Source: Paenibacillus sp. D2_2 (GTDB lineage Bacteria; Bacillota; Bacilli; Paenibacillales; Paenibacillaceae). Taken from it: a stretch of DNA of 64,000 bases. The translations under genes were made by a program, and so were the position numbers. The notes under the pieces were generated by a model, which searched no databases, was not told the DNA's origin, and saw only the letters and a program-made list of their open reading frames with translations. Shown piece by piece: positions 28,427-38,297 of the stretch (position 1 is the stretch's first letter; every line of letters begins with the position of its first letter). The stretch spans positions 4,547,001-4,611,000 of the forward strand of contig NZ_CP133605.1 in the NCBI RefSeq assembly GCF_031199965.1, read 5' to 3'.

Positions 28427-29290
28427 ATGCTCACTCCTATCCTGCATGCGCTCTCTAGTAATCTGGATAATTTACCCCCTCAAGAGCGCAGGCTTGGAGA
28501 GTACATTTTGCAGGCCCCTTCTTCCGTGATTCATCTCGGCATAACTGAGCTTGCTTACGCTTGCAGCATCAGCCCATCAACCGTAACACGATTTTGCAAA
28601 ACCTTTCATTTCAAAGGCTTTCCGGATTTCAAAATGAAGCTGGCCGGTGAACTTGGTCAGATGACGGAGGCAAATCAATATCAGGATCTGAAGGCTGGCA
28701 ATGACCTGCAGGAAATCGTCAAAGCGATCGAAGCCAATCATCTGGCCTCCATTACGGATACAACGAGGCTGCTCGATATGAATAAGCTTGAGACGGCTGT
28801 GCAAATACTGTGCAGAGCAAGAAGGATCGATCTGTATGGTGTTGCAACCTCATCCGTGATTGCTCAGGATTTCTATCAAAAATTAATCCGGATTGGCAAG
28901 AACTGTACTGCCTTCTCCGATTCGCATATGCAGATCACTTCTGCTTCCACACTGGGGGAGGATGATGTTGCGCTAGCTATTTCCTATTCCGGAGAGACCC
29001 CGGAGACAATCGATGCGCTAAGATGTGCCAAAGATAGCGGAGCCGTTACGGTATCACTCACACAGTATGGGAGCAATCAACTCGCTTCCCTTGCTGACAT
29101 ATCCCTATTCTCTTCATCATTGGAGAAAGGTATGCGTCGCGGTGATATGGCATCCCGCATCGCTCAGCTTCACGTTATCGATATTCTGTTCACAGGCATG
29201 GTAAGTATGGAATTTGAAGATTTCATTCCCAAGCTGGAAAACTCTTATCAGAATGTTCAAACCTATAGGAAACGACAAGGAGGTTATTAA
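28427..29290 (+). CDS. RpiR/MurR-family regulator of the nag operon
   Basis: 287 residues: an N-terminal RpiR helix-turn-helix (LGEYILQAPSSVIHLGITELAYACSISPSTVTRFCKTF-type region) and a C-terminal SIS sugar-phosphate binding domain (DLYGVATSSVIAQDFYQKL, DVALAISYSGETPETIDAL). ATG 28427 has AAGAGGGTGA 7 nt upstream; a GTG nine bases earlier overlaps that site. It is co-transcribed with nagB (2-bp gap), so it is probably a GlcN-6-P or GlcNAc-6-P responsive repressor. Confidence 0.9.
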   Translation: MLTPILHALSSNLDNLPPQERRLGEYILQAPSSVIHLGITELAYACSISPSTVTRFCKTFHFKGFPDFKMKLAGELGQMTEANQYQDLKAGNDLQEIVKAIEANHLASITDTTRLLDMNKLETAVQILCRARRIDLYGVATSSVIAQDFYQKLIRIGKNCTAFSDSHMQITSASTLGEDDVALAISYSGETPETIDALRCAKDSGAVTVSLTQYGSNQLASLADISLFSSSLEKGMRRGDMASRIAQLHVIDILFTGMVSMEFEDFIPKLENSYQNVQTYRKRQGGY

Positions 29291-29292
29291 TA

Positions 29293-30021
29293 ATGATAAA
29301 TATTATTAAAGTTAACAATGAGCAGCAATTTAACGAGACAGGTGCGGGAATCATTGCCAGTCTTGTTCAATCCAATCCAAGAGCTAATCTCGGTTTAGCC
29401 ACAGGTAGCACACCGGTGGGAGTCTATCAGAGACTCATTGAGCTGTACAATGAAGGTGTAGTGAGCTTCAAGCTGGCAAGTAGCTACAATCTAGACGAGT
29501 ACATCGGACTGACCGAGGATCATCCAGAGAGCTACAGACGCTTCATGAACGAGAAGCTGTTCAACCATATCGACATGCCACAGGAGAACACTCACGTTCC
29601 TTCCGGTAATTCCAGCAACCCTGAACAGGCTGCTGATGAATACAATCGTCTGCTGGATGAAGCAGGCCAGATTGACCTTCAATTGCTTGGACTAGGACAT
29701 AACGGTCATATCGGGTTCAATGAACCTGATGAGGATCTGCAAGCTCAGACGCATATCGTAACCTTGGATGAGCGTACACGTGAGGCTAATGCACGCTTCT
29801 TCGATTCCATTGATGAGGTGCCAACGCACGCAATCACGATGGGTATCGGCTCGATTCTAAAGGCGAAACAAATTCTGCTTATGGCCAAAGGCAAAGATAA
29901 GGCAGAGATCGTCGCCAAAGCGCTAACAGGACCAATTACAACAAAATGTCCGGCCTCATTCTTGCAAACCCATCCTAATGTCGTCGTTATTCTAGACCAA
30001 GAAGCAGGGAGTCTTGTATAA
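29293..30021 (+). CDS. nagB: glucosamine-6-phosphate deaminase
   Basis: Converts GlcN-6-P to fructose-6-P and ammonia. 242 residues, typical for Bacillales. Active-site features: substrate loop TGSTPVGVYQ, catalytic Asp in YNLDEYIGL, and GLGHNGHIGFNEP with the ring-opening His and general-base Asp/Glu. AAGGAGG precedes the ATG. Middle gene of rpiR-nagB-nagA; the nagA ATG overlaps its stop. Confidence 0.96.
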   Translation: MINIIKVNNEQQFNETGAGIIASLVQSNPRANLGLATGSTPVGVYQRLIELYNEGVVSFKLASSYNLDEYIGLTEDHPESYRRFMNEKLFNHIDMPQENTHVPSGNSSNPEQAADEYNRLLDEAGQIDLQLLGLGHNGHIGFNEPDEDLQAQTHIVTLDERTREANARFFDSIDEVPTHAITMGIGSILKAKQILLMAKGKDKAEIVAKALTGPITTKCPASFLQTHPNVVVILDQEAGSLV

Positions 30022-31196
30022 TGAGTAACTATAATTTTCAAATGGTGAATGGCAAAATCGTCACTCCAAAAGGCATCATCGAAGACGGAGCCGTTACTGT
30101 GGAAGACGGGGTCATCACCTATGTCGGTTCGACAGCAGGCATCCCCCAAGAAGCAGCTGGATTGGATACCCTAGATGCAGCGGGAAAATATATCCTGCCT
30201 GGATTTATCAATGTCCATGTACACGGTGGAATGCTAGAAGATTTCTCCAAGCCAAGCAAAGCCGGTATCGACGCTATCACGAAGATGCATGCAAGCCAGG
30301 GAACAACTACCATGCTGGCCACAACAATGACTATGCCGAAGCAAGTGCTCGATGGAGTACTGTCTGAAGTAAACAGCTATATGCAGGATGATATGCCATA
30401 TGCTCAACTCGGCGGTGTCCATCTGGAAGGACCGTTCATTAGCCCAAAATGGCCTGGTGCACAGAACCCAGCTCATATCGTTCCTCCGAATAAAGAGTGG
30501 ATCGAGCAATGGGAAGAACAGTATCCTGGATTAATCAAGCAAGTTACTTTCGCACCGGAGCGCGAAGGTTCACATGAACTTATTCGTTTCTTGCGCAAAA
30601 AAGGAATTGCCGCAGCAGCCGGTCATACAGACGCTACCTATGAAGATATTATGTCTGCTCAAGCTGTTGGCTTGAACCATTCGGTTCATATGTTCAACGC
30701 AATGACTCCGCTGCATCATCGTAAACCTGGAACTGCGGGAGCTATTCTGAGCACTCCAGCGATCAGTGCAGAGATTATTGCTGACGGTATTCATGTACAC
30801 AAAGCAGCTATTAAATTGCTGGCTAGTGTGAAGACAGATCACAATCTGCTGCTTATTACCGATGCGATGTCAGCCGCAGGACTAGGAAATGGCGATTACA
30901 TGCTGGGCGACCTGCCTGTAGTTGTTAAGGATAATGTATGTACTCTGAAAGAGAGCGAAGGAACGCTGGCTGGTAGTACGCTAACAATGATCCGCGGCTT
31001 CCGCTATCTTGTACAGGAAGTTGGTCTGTCCATCGAGAGAGCTTCTGAAGCGGCTAGTGGAAATCCAGCAAAATTACTTCGTATGGACCATGTCACCGGC
31101 TCCATTGAGACAGGCAAGCAAGCGGACCTGCTGCTGGTAGATAACGATCTCGAATTGCAAGAAGTTTGGATTAAAGGTCGTCAATTTCAGAAATAA
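30021..31196 (+). CDS. nagA: N-acetylglucosamine-6-phosphate deacetylase
   Basis: Amidohydrolase releasing acetate from GlcNAc-6-P. 391 residues. Metal/substrate motifs: FINVHVHGGMLEDF, VHLEGPFISPKWPGAQNP, AAAGHTDATYED, NHSVHMFNAMTPLHHRKPG and the catalytic Asp in LLITDAMSAAG. The ATG overlaps the nagB stop (TAATG), so it is translationally coupled. With nagB it channels chitin or wall-derived GlcNAc (compare the GH18 chitinase at 8-12 kb) into glycolysis. Confidence 0.96.
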   Translation: MSNYNFQMVNGKIVTPKGIIEDGAVTVEDGVITYVGSTAGIPQEAAGLDTLDAAGKYILPGFINVHVHGGMLEDFSKPSKAGIDAITKMHASQGTTTMLATTMTMPKQVLDGVLSEVNSYMQDDMPYAQLGGVHLEGPFISPKWPGAQNPAHIVPPNKEWIEQWEEQYPGLIKQVTFAPEREGSHELIRFLRKKGIAAAAGHTDATYEDIMSAQAVGLNHSVHMFNAMTPLHHRKPGTAGAILSTPAISAEIIADGIHVHKAAIKLLASVKTDHNLLLITDAMSAAGLGNGDYMLGDLPVVVKDNVCTLKESEGTLAGSTLTMIRGFRYLVQEVGLSIERASEAASGNPAKLLRMDHVTGSIETGKQADLLLVDNDLELQEVWIKGRQFQK

Positions 31197-31210
31197 AATG
31201 AAATGAATTA

Positions 31211-31245
31211 GAGGCTCCTTATTATAGATAAGGGAGCCTCTTTTT
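31211..31245 (+). terminator. terminator of nag operon
   Basis: GAGGCTCCTTA paired with TAAGGGAGCCTC (one bulge) and a TTTTT tail. Confidence 0.85.
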
Positions 31246-31262
31246 ACGTTGATCTAAGAAAA

Positions 31263-32275
31263 TTAGCGATGCATTGGAGCTCGGTAGCCGTCGGTGGATA
31301 ACCCATTAACTCCACTTGGGGTTGGGGTATATCCGCTAGGGCCGGTCATCGTCCCGGCTCGTCCCGGAAAGATTCGTTCCACCATTCGTTCAAAATCACG
31401 AATATTTCCATTCAGGGTCGCACCATCACGTGATTTGGTCGTATATCCCCCGCACCCGTTACAAAGTCCGGATCCGATGAAATATAGACGTTCTGAATAT
31501 GTGGCGCTGTTTTCTTAATCTTCTTCGTTATTTCATCCTTTACATGTTGTGGAACATAATCCCTAACAGCACCTGTACCAGTACCCGTACCACTCGTACC
31601 GAATGGTCTCACCGAATTAGTCCGAATACCATGAGTCCCACGAGTCCCATTGGTCATGAAATTATTCGTTCCGTAGGTACCAGCCATACCGTCTGTTCCA
31701 GGGGTACTGTAAGTTCTCCCCCATCCTGTTCCATTTCTATGAGGCCCATTAAGCCCGTCCGTATTAACCCCATGCAATCCATTCGTGCCATAAATACCGT
31801 TCATTCCGTAGGCTCCATAACCTCTAGTCCCATAATTCGTACCGTTGTTCAAGCCTGTTCCTGTTCCTCTCATAACTCCTGAAGGATTCAATGGAGTAGT
31901 ACCCATTCCTTTGGCCGAAATTCCAGAGCTATGATTGACCCCGTGAGGATTGTGCAAAGTTAAAGCGACATAGGCATCACGATCCGATACTAATACATGT
32001 GCGGTCTGAACATCGGATAGTCCAGATATTTTATTGCTTAATATTGGACTGGATTTCAGAGAGTGAATGCGGTGCGTCGTTCCGTGACCGGCACTACGTG
32101 TGAACATCCGATTGCCGGGCTTAATGGAATTCACGTCATAACGATGCTCAGTCTGACGCAGGCTCTGCGTACGGACATTGTTGTTCTTCGTTGTCGTACC
32201 GCAACCGGTAATACTCACCATCCCAGCAATTAGAGCAGCGGAGAGTGATAAACTAACGATTTTGTATCCTCGCAT
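31263..32275 (-). CDS. YhcN/YlaJ-family spore lipoprotein with Gly/Asn/Thr repeat insert; one frameshift
   Basis: About 337 residues. Lipoprotein signal (SLSAALIAGMVSITGC); YhcN/YlaJ core split in two by a low-complexity insert. Core part 1: NKISGLSDVQTAHVLVSDRDAYVALTL. The insert (~residues 115-235) is rich in NGT/YGTNG repeats. Core part 2: VPQHVKDEITKKIKKTAPHIQNVYISSDPDF. The frame breaks in the C-run 31447-31451; one added base gives a tail GGYTTKSRDG...FERMVERIFPGR ending at 31263 instead of stopping at 31412. ATG 32275 follows AGGGGATGA. The family is associated with spore inner membrane/cortex; exact role unknown. Confidence 0.8.
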
Positions 32276-32439
32276 GTAGTCATCCCCTAACAAATAATTT
32301 TATGATGATCAGAACTTAGGATGCTCTTATCGCGAATACGAAATTCAGGTAAACTTAACCGCACCGCCCATGCCTGGCGCCAAAGCTTCCTCCCCTTCAT
32401 ACGATACATATTATGTAGGTCTTAAGGGAGGATAATAAT

Positions 32440-33383
32440 TTGAAGAAAGTAGTCGTGACGGGTGGGGCCGGGTTCATTGGTTCACATCTTGTGCAGCACT
32501 TGATCGGCCAAGGAGACGAGGTACACGTTATCGATGATTTGAGCACCGGGAAAATAGAGCTCCTGAATCCTGGGGCCAAGCTGCATGTGCTTGATATCCG
32601 TTCAAATGATGCCGCTGAACTGATCACGGCAATCCGGCCTTCACTGGTAGTACATTTGGCAGCACAGGCCGATGTTCAGCACTCTGTTCTCGATCCCGCA
32701 GCCGATCTTGACATTAATGTCAACGGAACCTTAAATATCCTGAGAGCCTGCCGGGAAGCAAATGTTAGTAAGATAATATTCACATCAACATCAGGGGTCT
32801 ATGGGAGAATATTCAAGAACTCCTTGTGGAGTCAGATCCGGTCAAGCCGATCTCCTTCTATGGATTATCCAAATTAACAGCAGAACAATATATCGCTCTA
32901 TTCGACCTTTTATTTGATCTTCCCTATACGATTCTCCGGCTTGCTAACGTATACGGACCTGGTCAGACTCCTAAGGGAGAGGGCGGAGTCATCGCGATAT
33001 TTATGGATAAGATTAGACGAGGGCTTCCACTCACCGTGAACGGAGATGGAGAGCAAACTCGTGATTTCATCTACGTCGAGGACGTCGTACTCGCCATATT
33101 AGCAGCTGCAGATTGCGGAGATCGTAATATTATTCATGCAAGTACAGCGAGTCGGACCTCTCTGAATGAATTGATCAACCTTCTGAGATCACTTCATACT
33201 CACCCGATACAGGTCATGCATCGTCCAACCAAACCTGGAGATATCAGGCATAGCTGCTTATCTAATACGAAGGCCTCTCAGCTTCTACAATGGGAACCAC
33301 GCTATACCTTACTGCAGGGGCTAGAAAAAACTTACCGCAGTGCTATGATGACCCCCGATCCACCAGCAGCCGGAACATTATAA
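32440..33383 (+). CDS. NAD-dependent nucleotide-sugar epimerase (GalE/WbpP-like); one frameshift
   Basis: Extended SDR enzyme acting on a UDP- or dTDP-sugar. Rossmann motif TGGAGFIGSHL, cofactor region VIDDLSTGK, VVHLAAQADV, catalytic SFYGLSKLTAEQY (YxxxK), and ILRLANVYGPGQ. The frame breaks at GGG 32803-32805: one added G restores SGVYGENIQELLVESDPVKP. Start is TTG 32440 with GGGAGGA upstream. Composite ~315 residues. It converges on the minus-strand glycan locus and likely supplies a precursor; which epimer cannot be told. Confidence 0.85.
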
Positions 33384-33393
33384 CTTCTTATAA

Positions 33394-33427
33394 AAATAAG
33401 CCGACCCCTGATCCAGGGGTCGGCTTT
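33394..33427. terminator. bidirectional terminator
   Basis: AATAAGCCGACCCCTG with its complement, 3-nt loop, between the convergent epimerase and glycosyltransferase genes. Confidence 0.9.
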
Positions 33428-33444
33428 ATTTCTTCATTCTCCAT

Positions 33445-34515
33445 TTATATGCTGTAAAGCATATTAATGAAATTTTTGCAGTATTTATCGATTCCGAATT
33501 CCTTATAAATATGGTAATAGGCGGCGTCACGAAAATAATCTCTTTGGACATGATTATTAATCAAATCCCTCGCTTCGCTTACAGCCTGGCCGATATCGCC
33601 CAAGGTATAGCTCTTGCCGGTCACATTATGAATAACCGATGTGGCGACACCGTCTGAATTCGTAGCTAGAACGGGACATTTACAGCTCATCGCTTCCAGA
33701 ATAGATTGCGGCGCACCCTCAACCTTAGATGTTGAAATCAAGAATCCACCGGATTCACCCACTGTAGAGAAATAATACCTCATCTCAGAATTTGGTACAT
33801 TGGAGAGCAGTCGGACCCGGCCATGTAGGTTCAGCTGATCGAGCATTTGGGTAAATTGCTCACGTTCTGATGGAATAGATAGATTGGAATCCTCGAACAT
33901 CAACATCTCCAGATCCGGATAATAATAACTCAACTGATGACCTATCACGAGAAATTCTCGCCAATTTTTATTATCTTCTATTCTGCCGACCCAAGCGATA
34001 ATGGGATGCAACGGACTATAGACAGGCAGATAGGTGAAATAATCAGAATCAAAGCAATTGTTGAAATTAAAATGTGGAATAGAAGGATACAGCTCCTTAA
34101 ATAAATCAGCAATATGTGGTGTTCTCGGATTCAACAATGCGGAAGCATGAGCATTGACAGTAGGAATAGCTTCGGTCAGTTTTGCTCGTGCGGTCTCTTT
34201 TGGTCCATAGCCTTGAATCTCTAGAATAAATTTCCCATAATACCCCATCGAGCGGAATCTCTCGAAGCATTTATGATCTGTTGTTACAATAATCGTCTGA
34301 TAGTTTCCAAAGTCCAATATCTGCTTCGTCTCATAATCATCACTTGTAATAAAAATGGGAAAATCAACGGGATTTTGTATCCCAGCGCCCCAATTATAAT
34401 ATAAGCAATCTGCTTGGATCCCATATCGGCGTAATGCCTGACAACGCTGCCGATTGACCGAATCTACACCGCCGCTCGGTACGAAAAATACAAACAGGAT
34501 GTTCAGTGCACCCAC
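33445..34515 (-). CDS. GT4-type glycosyltransferase
   Basis: 356 residues, GT-B fold. The C-terminal nucleotide-sugar half is recognisable: IIAWVGRIEDNKNWREFLVIG, LSNVPNSEMRYYFSTV, and the donor-binding EGAPQSILEAMSCKCPVLATNSDGV (E-x7-E motif). N-terminal half starts ILFVFFVPSGGVDSVNR. GTG start at 34515 follows TAGGAGG. No signal peptide or membrane helix. Last gene of the minus-strand spore-surface glycan locus; acceptor and donor unknown. Confidence 0.85.
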   Translation of the reverse strand: MGALNILFVFFVPSGGVDSVNRQRCQALRRYGIQADCLYYNWGAGIQNPVDFPIFITSDDYETKQILDFGNYQTIIVTTDHKCFERFRSMGYYGKFILEIQGYGPKETARAKLTEAIPTVNAHASALLNPRTPHIADLFKELYPSIPHFNFNNCFDSDYFTYLPVYSPLHPIIAWVGRIEDNKNWREFLVIGHQLSYYYPDLEMLMFEDSNLSIPSEREQFTQMLDQLNLHGRVRLLSNVPNSEMRYYFSTVGESGGFLISTSKVEGAPQSILEAMSCKCPVLATNSDGVATSVIHNVTGKSYTLGDIGQAVSEARDLINNHVQRDYFRDAAYYHIYKEFGIDKYCKNFINMLYSI

Positions 34516-34525
34516 CTCCAGCCTC

Positions 34526-34861
34526 CTAATTAATTCTGACCGCTTCCTCCTGAGTAAATATAGCTACGGGATTCGCACCATTCCAAGCCCTCAAAGTCAC
34601 AGCCGTCATGTCATATTGATTGATATTGGTAACCATAATTAGTTGGAACGGAGAAAATTGGGTCGTAATGCGCGGAATGACGACATTAACCCCCTGAGCT
34701 AAATGATACAACCCTCGATACAATAAACCCTGCGGCGTATAAACTGTAATTAGCATCTCGAATCCTTCATTACCTAGATTGCACAGTTCTAGGTCAAAGG
34801 CTTGAATAAATCGAGAATTAATAACACCATAATCATCCGAAATCAATCGTAAAATGGACAT
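34526..34861 (-). CDS. small unknown protein of the glycan locus
   Basis: 111 residues, starting MSILRLISDDYGVIN (ATG 34861 with GGAGG six bases upstream; a longer frame to 34900 lacks a ribosome site). Rich in beta-strand-forming residues: FELCNLGNEGFEM-like strand, VTVYTPQGLLYRGLYHL, NVVIPRITTQFSPFQLIMV. It looks like an immunoglobulin-like beta sandwich, but this is a guess from pattern. No recognised family. It sits tightly between two glycosyltransferase genes and is probably co-transcribed with them. Confidence 0.6.
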   Translation of the reverse strand: MSILRLISDDYGVINSRFIQAFDLELCNLGNEGFEMLITVYTPQGLLYRGLYHLAQGVNVVIPRITTQFSPFQLIMVTNINQYDMTAVTLRAWNGANPVAIFTQEEAVRIN

Positions 34862-34920
34862 ATCATGCCTCCAGCAATCTGTATGATTTCTAACCATCAT
34901 ATGCTCCTTAAGCCATATGT

Positions 34921-35106
34921 CTATTGATGCTGATCTCCAAAGCGAAGAGACAGAACTATATTGTCTGGCAATTGATAATCATGCGGTAGCAAGGCAAATA
35001 TTCTATTCCAGGTTACATAATCCACCTCTACTTCCGAATGGGACGTCTGCACGGTAAAGATCCGGTTATACAAATCCGAGATAATCATAAAGCGATCGCT
35101 CATCAT
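34921..35106 (-). CDS. very small unknown protein of the glycan locus
   Basis: 61 residues (MMSDRFMIISDLYNRIF...LSLRFGDQHQ), soluble, mildly acidic. AAGGAGGG directly precedes the paired ATG ATG. It lies 10 bp downstream of a glycosyltransferase gene and 59 bp upstream of another small gene. No family recognised; tight spacing and ribosome site support it as a real gene. Confidence 0.55.
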   Translation of the reverse strand: MMSDRFMIISDLYNRIFTVQTSHSEVEVDYVTWNRIFALLPHDYQLPDNIVLSLRFGDQHQ

Positions 35107-35116
35107 GAAGCCCTCC

Positions 35117-36340
35117 TTAGTGATATTGATTCAAAGCCTTGTGATAAACCTCGATCAAGCGGTCCACCATTCCATCCATGGACCAGTGTGAATCCGCCCA
35201 TTTCTTTGCTTGCCTTGCGATCTCTAACCTAAATGGTTCATTCTCCAACAATAATCGCATATGCTCCGACAGCACCATCGGATCCTTAACAGGATGAATC
35301 AATCCCGTCCTGCCGTGCTCCGCCATCTCAGGCAATCCACTGGCGTTAGAGATACATACAGGAACCCCTGCCAATTGGGCCTCCATCACAGAAAAAGGCT
35401 GATTATCCTGGATACAGGAATGAACAAAAATATCGGATAGAGCCAATAGTCCTGGCACATCGTCCCGCTCTCCGAGGAATAAGCAATCATTTTGAAGTGA
35501 TAAACCTTGCACCTGGTTCTCAAGTTCCTCCCTTTGCTCACCCGCTCCGACTATCCAGCATACCCAATCATTACGATAGTTTCTCAATATACCAAGTGCT
35601 GAAATTAGAACATCGATCCCTTTGACGAAGGTTAGCCGGGCCGGACATATGATCACTTTCTTGCCTGCGGGCTTCGATATCGTAGTTCCTTGGCTGGCTT
35701 TATTCCAGAATGTTCGAGCATCAATTCCGTATTGAATCACCTCAATGTTCGGATTGAATACACTGAGCTCATACACCAGCAAGTTCTTCATCCAATGATT
35801 CGCCGTAATTGTTGGCGTTCCTGACAGCGCGCCATAATGCTCAATCGACTCAAAATATTTCCATTCAGGATCATTATTCGTAACACCAGACTGCGGATTC
35901 ATCTGAAAGAATCGTTTCAGTTCAGCCGATACTGATCCATGTACATGTGCAACAAGCGGCTTATGGGACGGTTTCACCCGGCTAAGCGCCCGTGCCGCGA
36001 ATATATCCTGCGTATCAATAATGTCATATTGATTGAGATCAAAATAGGCGGCCGCCAACTCTAGAAAATAACGATCCATCTCATAGAAGGTGATCAAAGG
36101 TCCTGCAAATAAAGCCGGTGCGCTGTCTGGATTCAACTTGGCGCTTAGCATCGGGCGCAGCAGGTCCTTCGACAATTCCCAACCTCGATTTGGCACATGG
36201 AACTTAGAGTAATCCGTACTGTTCCCGAGTAGATCAACTTCATGTCCACGAGCTTCGAGTGACTCCTTAAGCTGGGTCATATATTTCCATACCCCACCTA
36301 CATGAGGAATCAGCCAATAAGTGGCTAACAATATCTTCAT
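35117..36340 (-). CDS. GT4-type glycosyltransferase
   Basis: 407 residues. N-terminal acceptor domain begins MKILLATYWLIPHVGGVWKY, a typical GT4 start with the glycine loop. Then HVHGSVSAELKRF, VIICPARLTFVKGIDVLISAL and the donor site with FSVMEAQLAGVPVCISNASGLPEM. GGAAGGAG precedes the ATG. No membrane segment. A lone ~300-bp gap upstream (36341-36641) contains a terminator for the previous gene, so this gene starts a new transcription unit. Confidence 0.9.
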   Translation of the reverse strand: MKILLATYWLIPHVGGVWKYMTQLKESLEARGHEVDLLGNSTDYSKFHVPNRGWELSKDLLRPMLSAKLNPDSAPALFAGPLITFYEMDRYFLELAAAYFDLNQYDIIDTQDIFAARALSRVKPSHKPLVAHVHGSVSAELKRFFQMNPQSGVTNNDPEWKYFESIEHYGALSGTPTITANHWMKNLLVYELSVFNPNIEVIQYGIDARTFWNKASQGTTISKPAGKKVIICPARLTFVKGIDVLISALGILRNYRNDWVCWIVGAGEQREELENQVQGLSLQNDCLFLGERDDVPGLLALSDIFVHSCIQDNQPFSVMEAQLAGVPVCISNASGLPEMAEHGRTGLIHPVKDPMVLSEHMRLLLENEPFRLEIARQAKKWADSHWSMDGMVDRLIEVYHKALNQYH

Positions 36341-36542
36341 ATTTTCTCCTTCCCAGACGAAAATCCGTTCCCTTCCGGATCTCTCCTATATCATCATGTT
36401 CTGCAGTGCTTATTACCAATAGTGGCTGTTTAGAAGATCAAGATAGTACAATATATTGAAATACTGGACAGCAAGACACGACATTTGAACCCCTACCCGA
36501 AAAAACAGTCAAGTATAAGCAACCTAAAATATATGTAAACAA

Positions 36543-36586
36543 GCAGGCGACTGCGCATTCCAACTATGCATGCGAGCCGCCTATCT
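36543..36586 (-). terminator. probable terminator of the 36.6-41.2 kb gene group
   Basis: Imperfect hairpin with AGGCG/CGCCT outer arms and TGCGCAT/ATGC-GCGA inner arms, followed on the minus strand by CTTGTTT. The rest of 36341-36542 holds no gene I can see. Confidence 0.55.
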
Positions 36587-36641
36587 TCTTTACGAAATGA
36601 GTCGCTTCTTGGAATTCCCCTATCACAACATATAACCCTAT

Positions 36642-37367
36642 CTAGCAGCCTCCATTTTTATATATTAGCCCCATTACAGCTTCTCGCGATCGTTCTTGAA
36701 TATGACTATATTCCATCCAAATTTCGTCTGAGTGGCGGCGGGTACCCATATCATCATGCCATCTATACATCGTCAACGGTTGATTCAAGAACGGGAAGAA
36801 AATTCCCGCTTGAACGACCCGCACCCAGAACTCCAGATCATGCGTATAGCGAAGCGATTCATCAAACATTCCAATGTATTGAAAGAGGTCTTTGTGCATC
36901 ATGACCGTACAACCGTTAACAGGATTAGCATTCAAAAAGGTGCGATAGAACACTTGCAAATTGTGATACCGGTTGTCGGGGACAACATTTGCATGTGTAA
37001 TTCGCCCCAAGCTGTCGATATAATGGTAATTCGTGTGTGAGATGAGGGCTTTATGCTGAATCATGAACTGAACCTGGTTATTGATCTTATCTGGGATGAA
37101 CAGATCATCAGAGCTAAGCCAGGCAATGTAATCCCCTGAAGCATGACGGATTCCATAGTTAAGTGCCGTAGCCGTCCCTCCATTTGCTTTGCCCAAATAA
37201 TACACTCGATTCAAATAAGGGGTCACCAGTTCCTGATGACTTGTAGATCCGTCATCTATAACGATAACTTCAATGTTCTGATAAGATTGTTTCAAGGCGC
37301 TTTCTATCGCCTGATTGACATAAGAGCAATTATAGAAAGGTATTATGATCGTAACTAGAGGGTTCAT
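36642..37367 (-). CDS. GT2-family glycosyltransferase
   Basis: 241 residues, GT-A fold. N-terminus VTIIIPFYNCSYVNQAIESAL, nucleotide-binding IEVIVIDDGSTS, GGTATALNYGIRHASGDYIAWLSSDDLF with the metal-binding DxD-like SSDD, and acceptor-side EFWVRVVQAG. Typical of polysaccharide side-chain transferases. Start overlaps the stop of the upstream SDR gene by 4 bp, so it is in an operon with the nucleotide-sugar genes. Confidence 0.9.
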   Translation of the reverse strand: MNPLVTIIIPFYNCSYVNQAIESALKQSYQNIEVIVIDDGSTSHQELVTPYLNRVYYLGKANGGTATALNYGIRHASGDYIAWLSSDDLFIPDKINNQVQFMIQHKALISHTNYHYIDSLGRITHANVVPDNRYHNLQVFYRTFLNANPVNGCTVMMHKDLFQYIGMFDESLRYTHDLEFWVRVVQAGIFFPFLNQPLTMYRWHDDMGTRRHSDEIWMEYSHIQERSREAVMGLIYKNGGC

Positions 37368-38297
37368 CGAATCTCCCCTTCCGTAGTGCGAAAATATTCA
37401 ATAACATCCCCTAGCGATTGTATAATAGGAATTTGCGGGTACCAGCCGAACCCCTCTATCTCCGCTGCTTGCTCTGAGAAGCTAGAGCCTGCTGAAGGCC
37501 GCTCATCCCCCCAAATCAGAGGGACGTTCTGATCCGCTACGAATAGCATTTTATCTGTAATCTCTCCCAGACTTCGCTCAATTCCCGAACATACCGGATA
37601 GACTTCTCCAAATGAACCTGATAGCAGTAAATACCCGTAAGCACGAACAGCATCGCGCACATCCAAGAAATCACGGCGGTCCGCTCGTGAAGAGATGCGA
37701 AAAGGGATAGGTGTTCTCCCTAGCTCGCTTTGCACAACATATCTGCCCAGCAATGAGCAGAAACCTGTGGACCTACCTGGACCGATTAAATTTGACGGTT
37801 CTGCCAAAATTACTTTCTGGTTGAACAACTTTCTCCAAGACAAGGCTACCGCTTTCTGTAAACCCTTGCTTAAACCGTAAGGATGCGTGGCCTTGTCAAG
37901 AGACGCCAATTCTACCGAAATTTTCGAACCAACGACAAGCATGATGCAATCTGGTCTAGCACGCATTGCCTCCAGCAAGTACAGCATAGGCATTAAATTG
38001 GATTGTATATAGAGTAAAGGCATATCCCATGACTCGGAAACCGAATTCTTTCCTCCAAGATGGAGAATATAGTCGGGAGCAATTCTCTTAACGAGATCGG
38101 ATACGCGGGAATGATCCAATAAATCACAAGAATAATACTGGATACCATCCACCTTCAGAACTCGCTTCATATCGCGTACAAGGGCTGCAACTTGCATCCC
38201 AAGCTTAGAGAAATATTCGCAGGCATGTCTGCCAGGTAAAGCCAGAAGCGCCGGTAATGAGAATTACTCGACCTCGGAGTGCTTCTGTCTCATCCAT
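37364..38297 (-). CDS. extended SDR nucleotide-sugar epimerase/dehydratase (GDP-mannose dehydratase-like); one frameshift
   Basis: About 311 residues. Start ATG 38297 (MDETEALRGRVILITGASGF) overlaps the previous gene by 34 bp. One extra base at 38232-38236 (CCAGG where CCGG is expected) breaks the NAD-binding loop; removing it restores GASGFTGRHACEYF. Further motifs: YILHLGGKNSVSESW, HPYGLSKGLQKAVAL (YxxxK) and SSRADRRDFLDVRDAVRAY. The RDFLDVRD block is typical of GDP-4-keto-6-deoxymannose reductase/4,6-dehydratase relatives. Exact reaction unknown. Confidence 0.8.

Noticed and set aside
31550..31900. Tandem DNA repeat or microsatellite array
   Set aside because: The repetition is at protein level (NGT/YGTNG codons) inside the YhcN-type gene, with irregular period in the DNA.
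32838..33383. Separate short epimerase gene
   Set aside because: Both halves form one SDR enzyme once a single G is added at 32803-32805.
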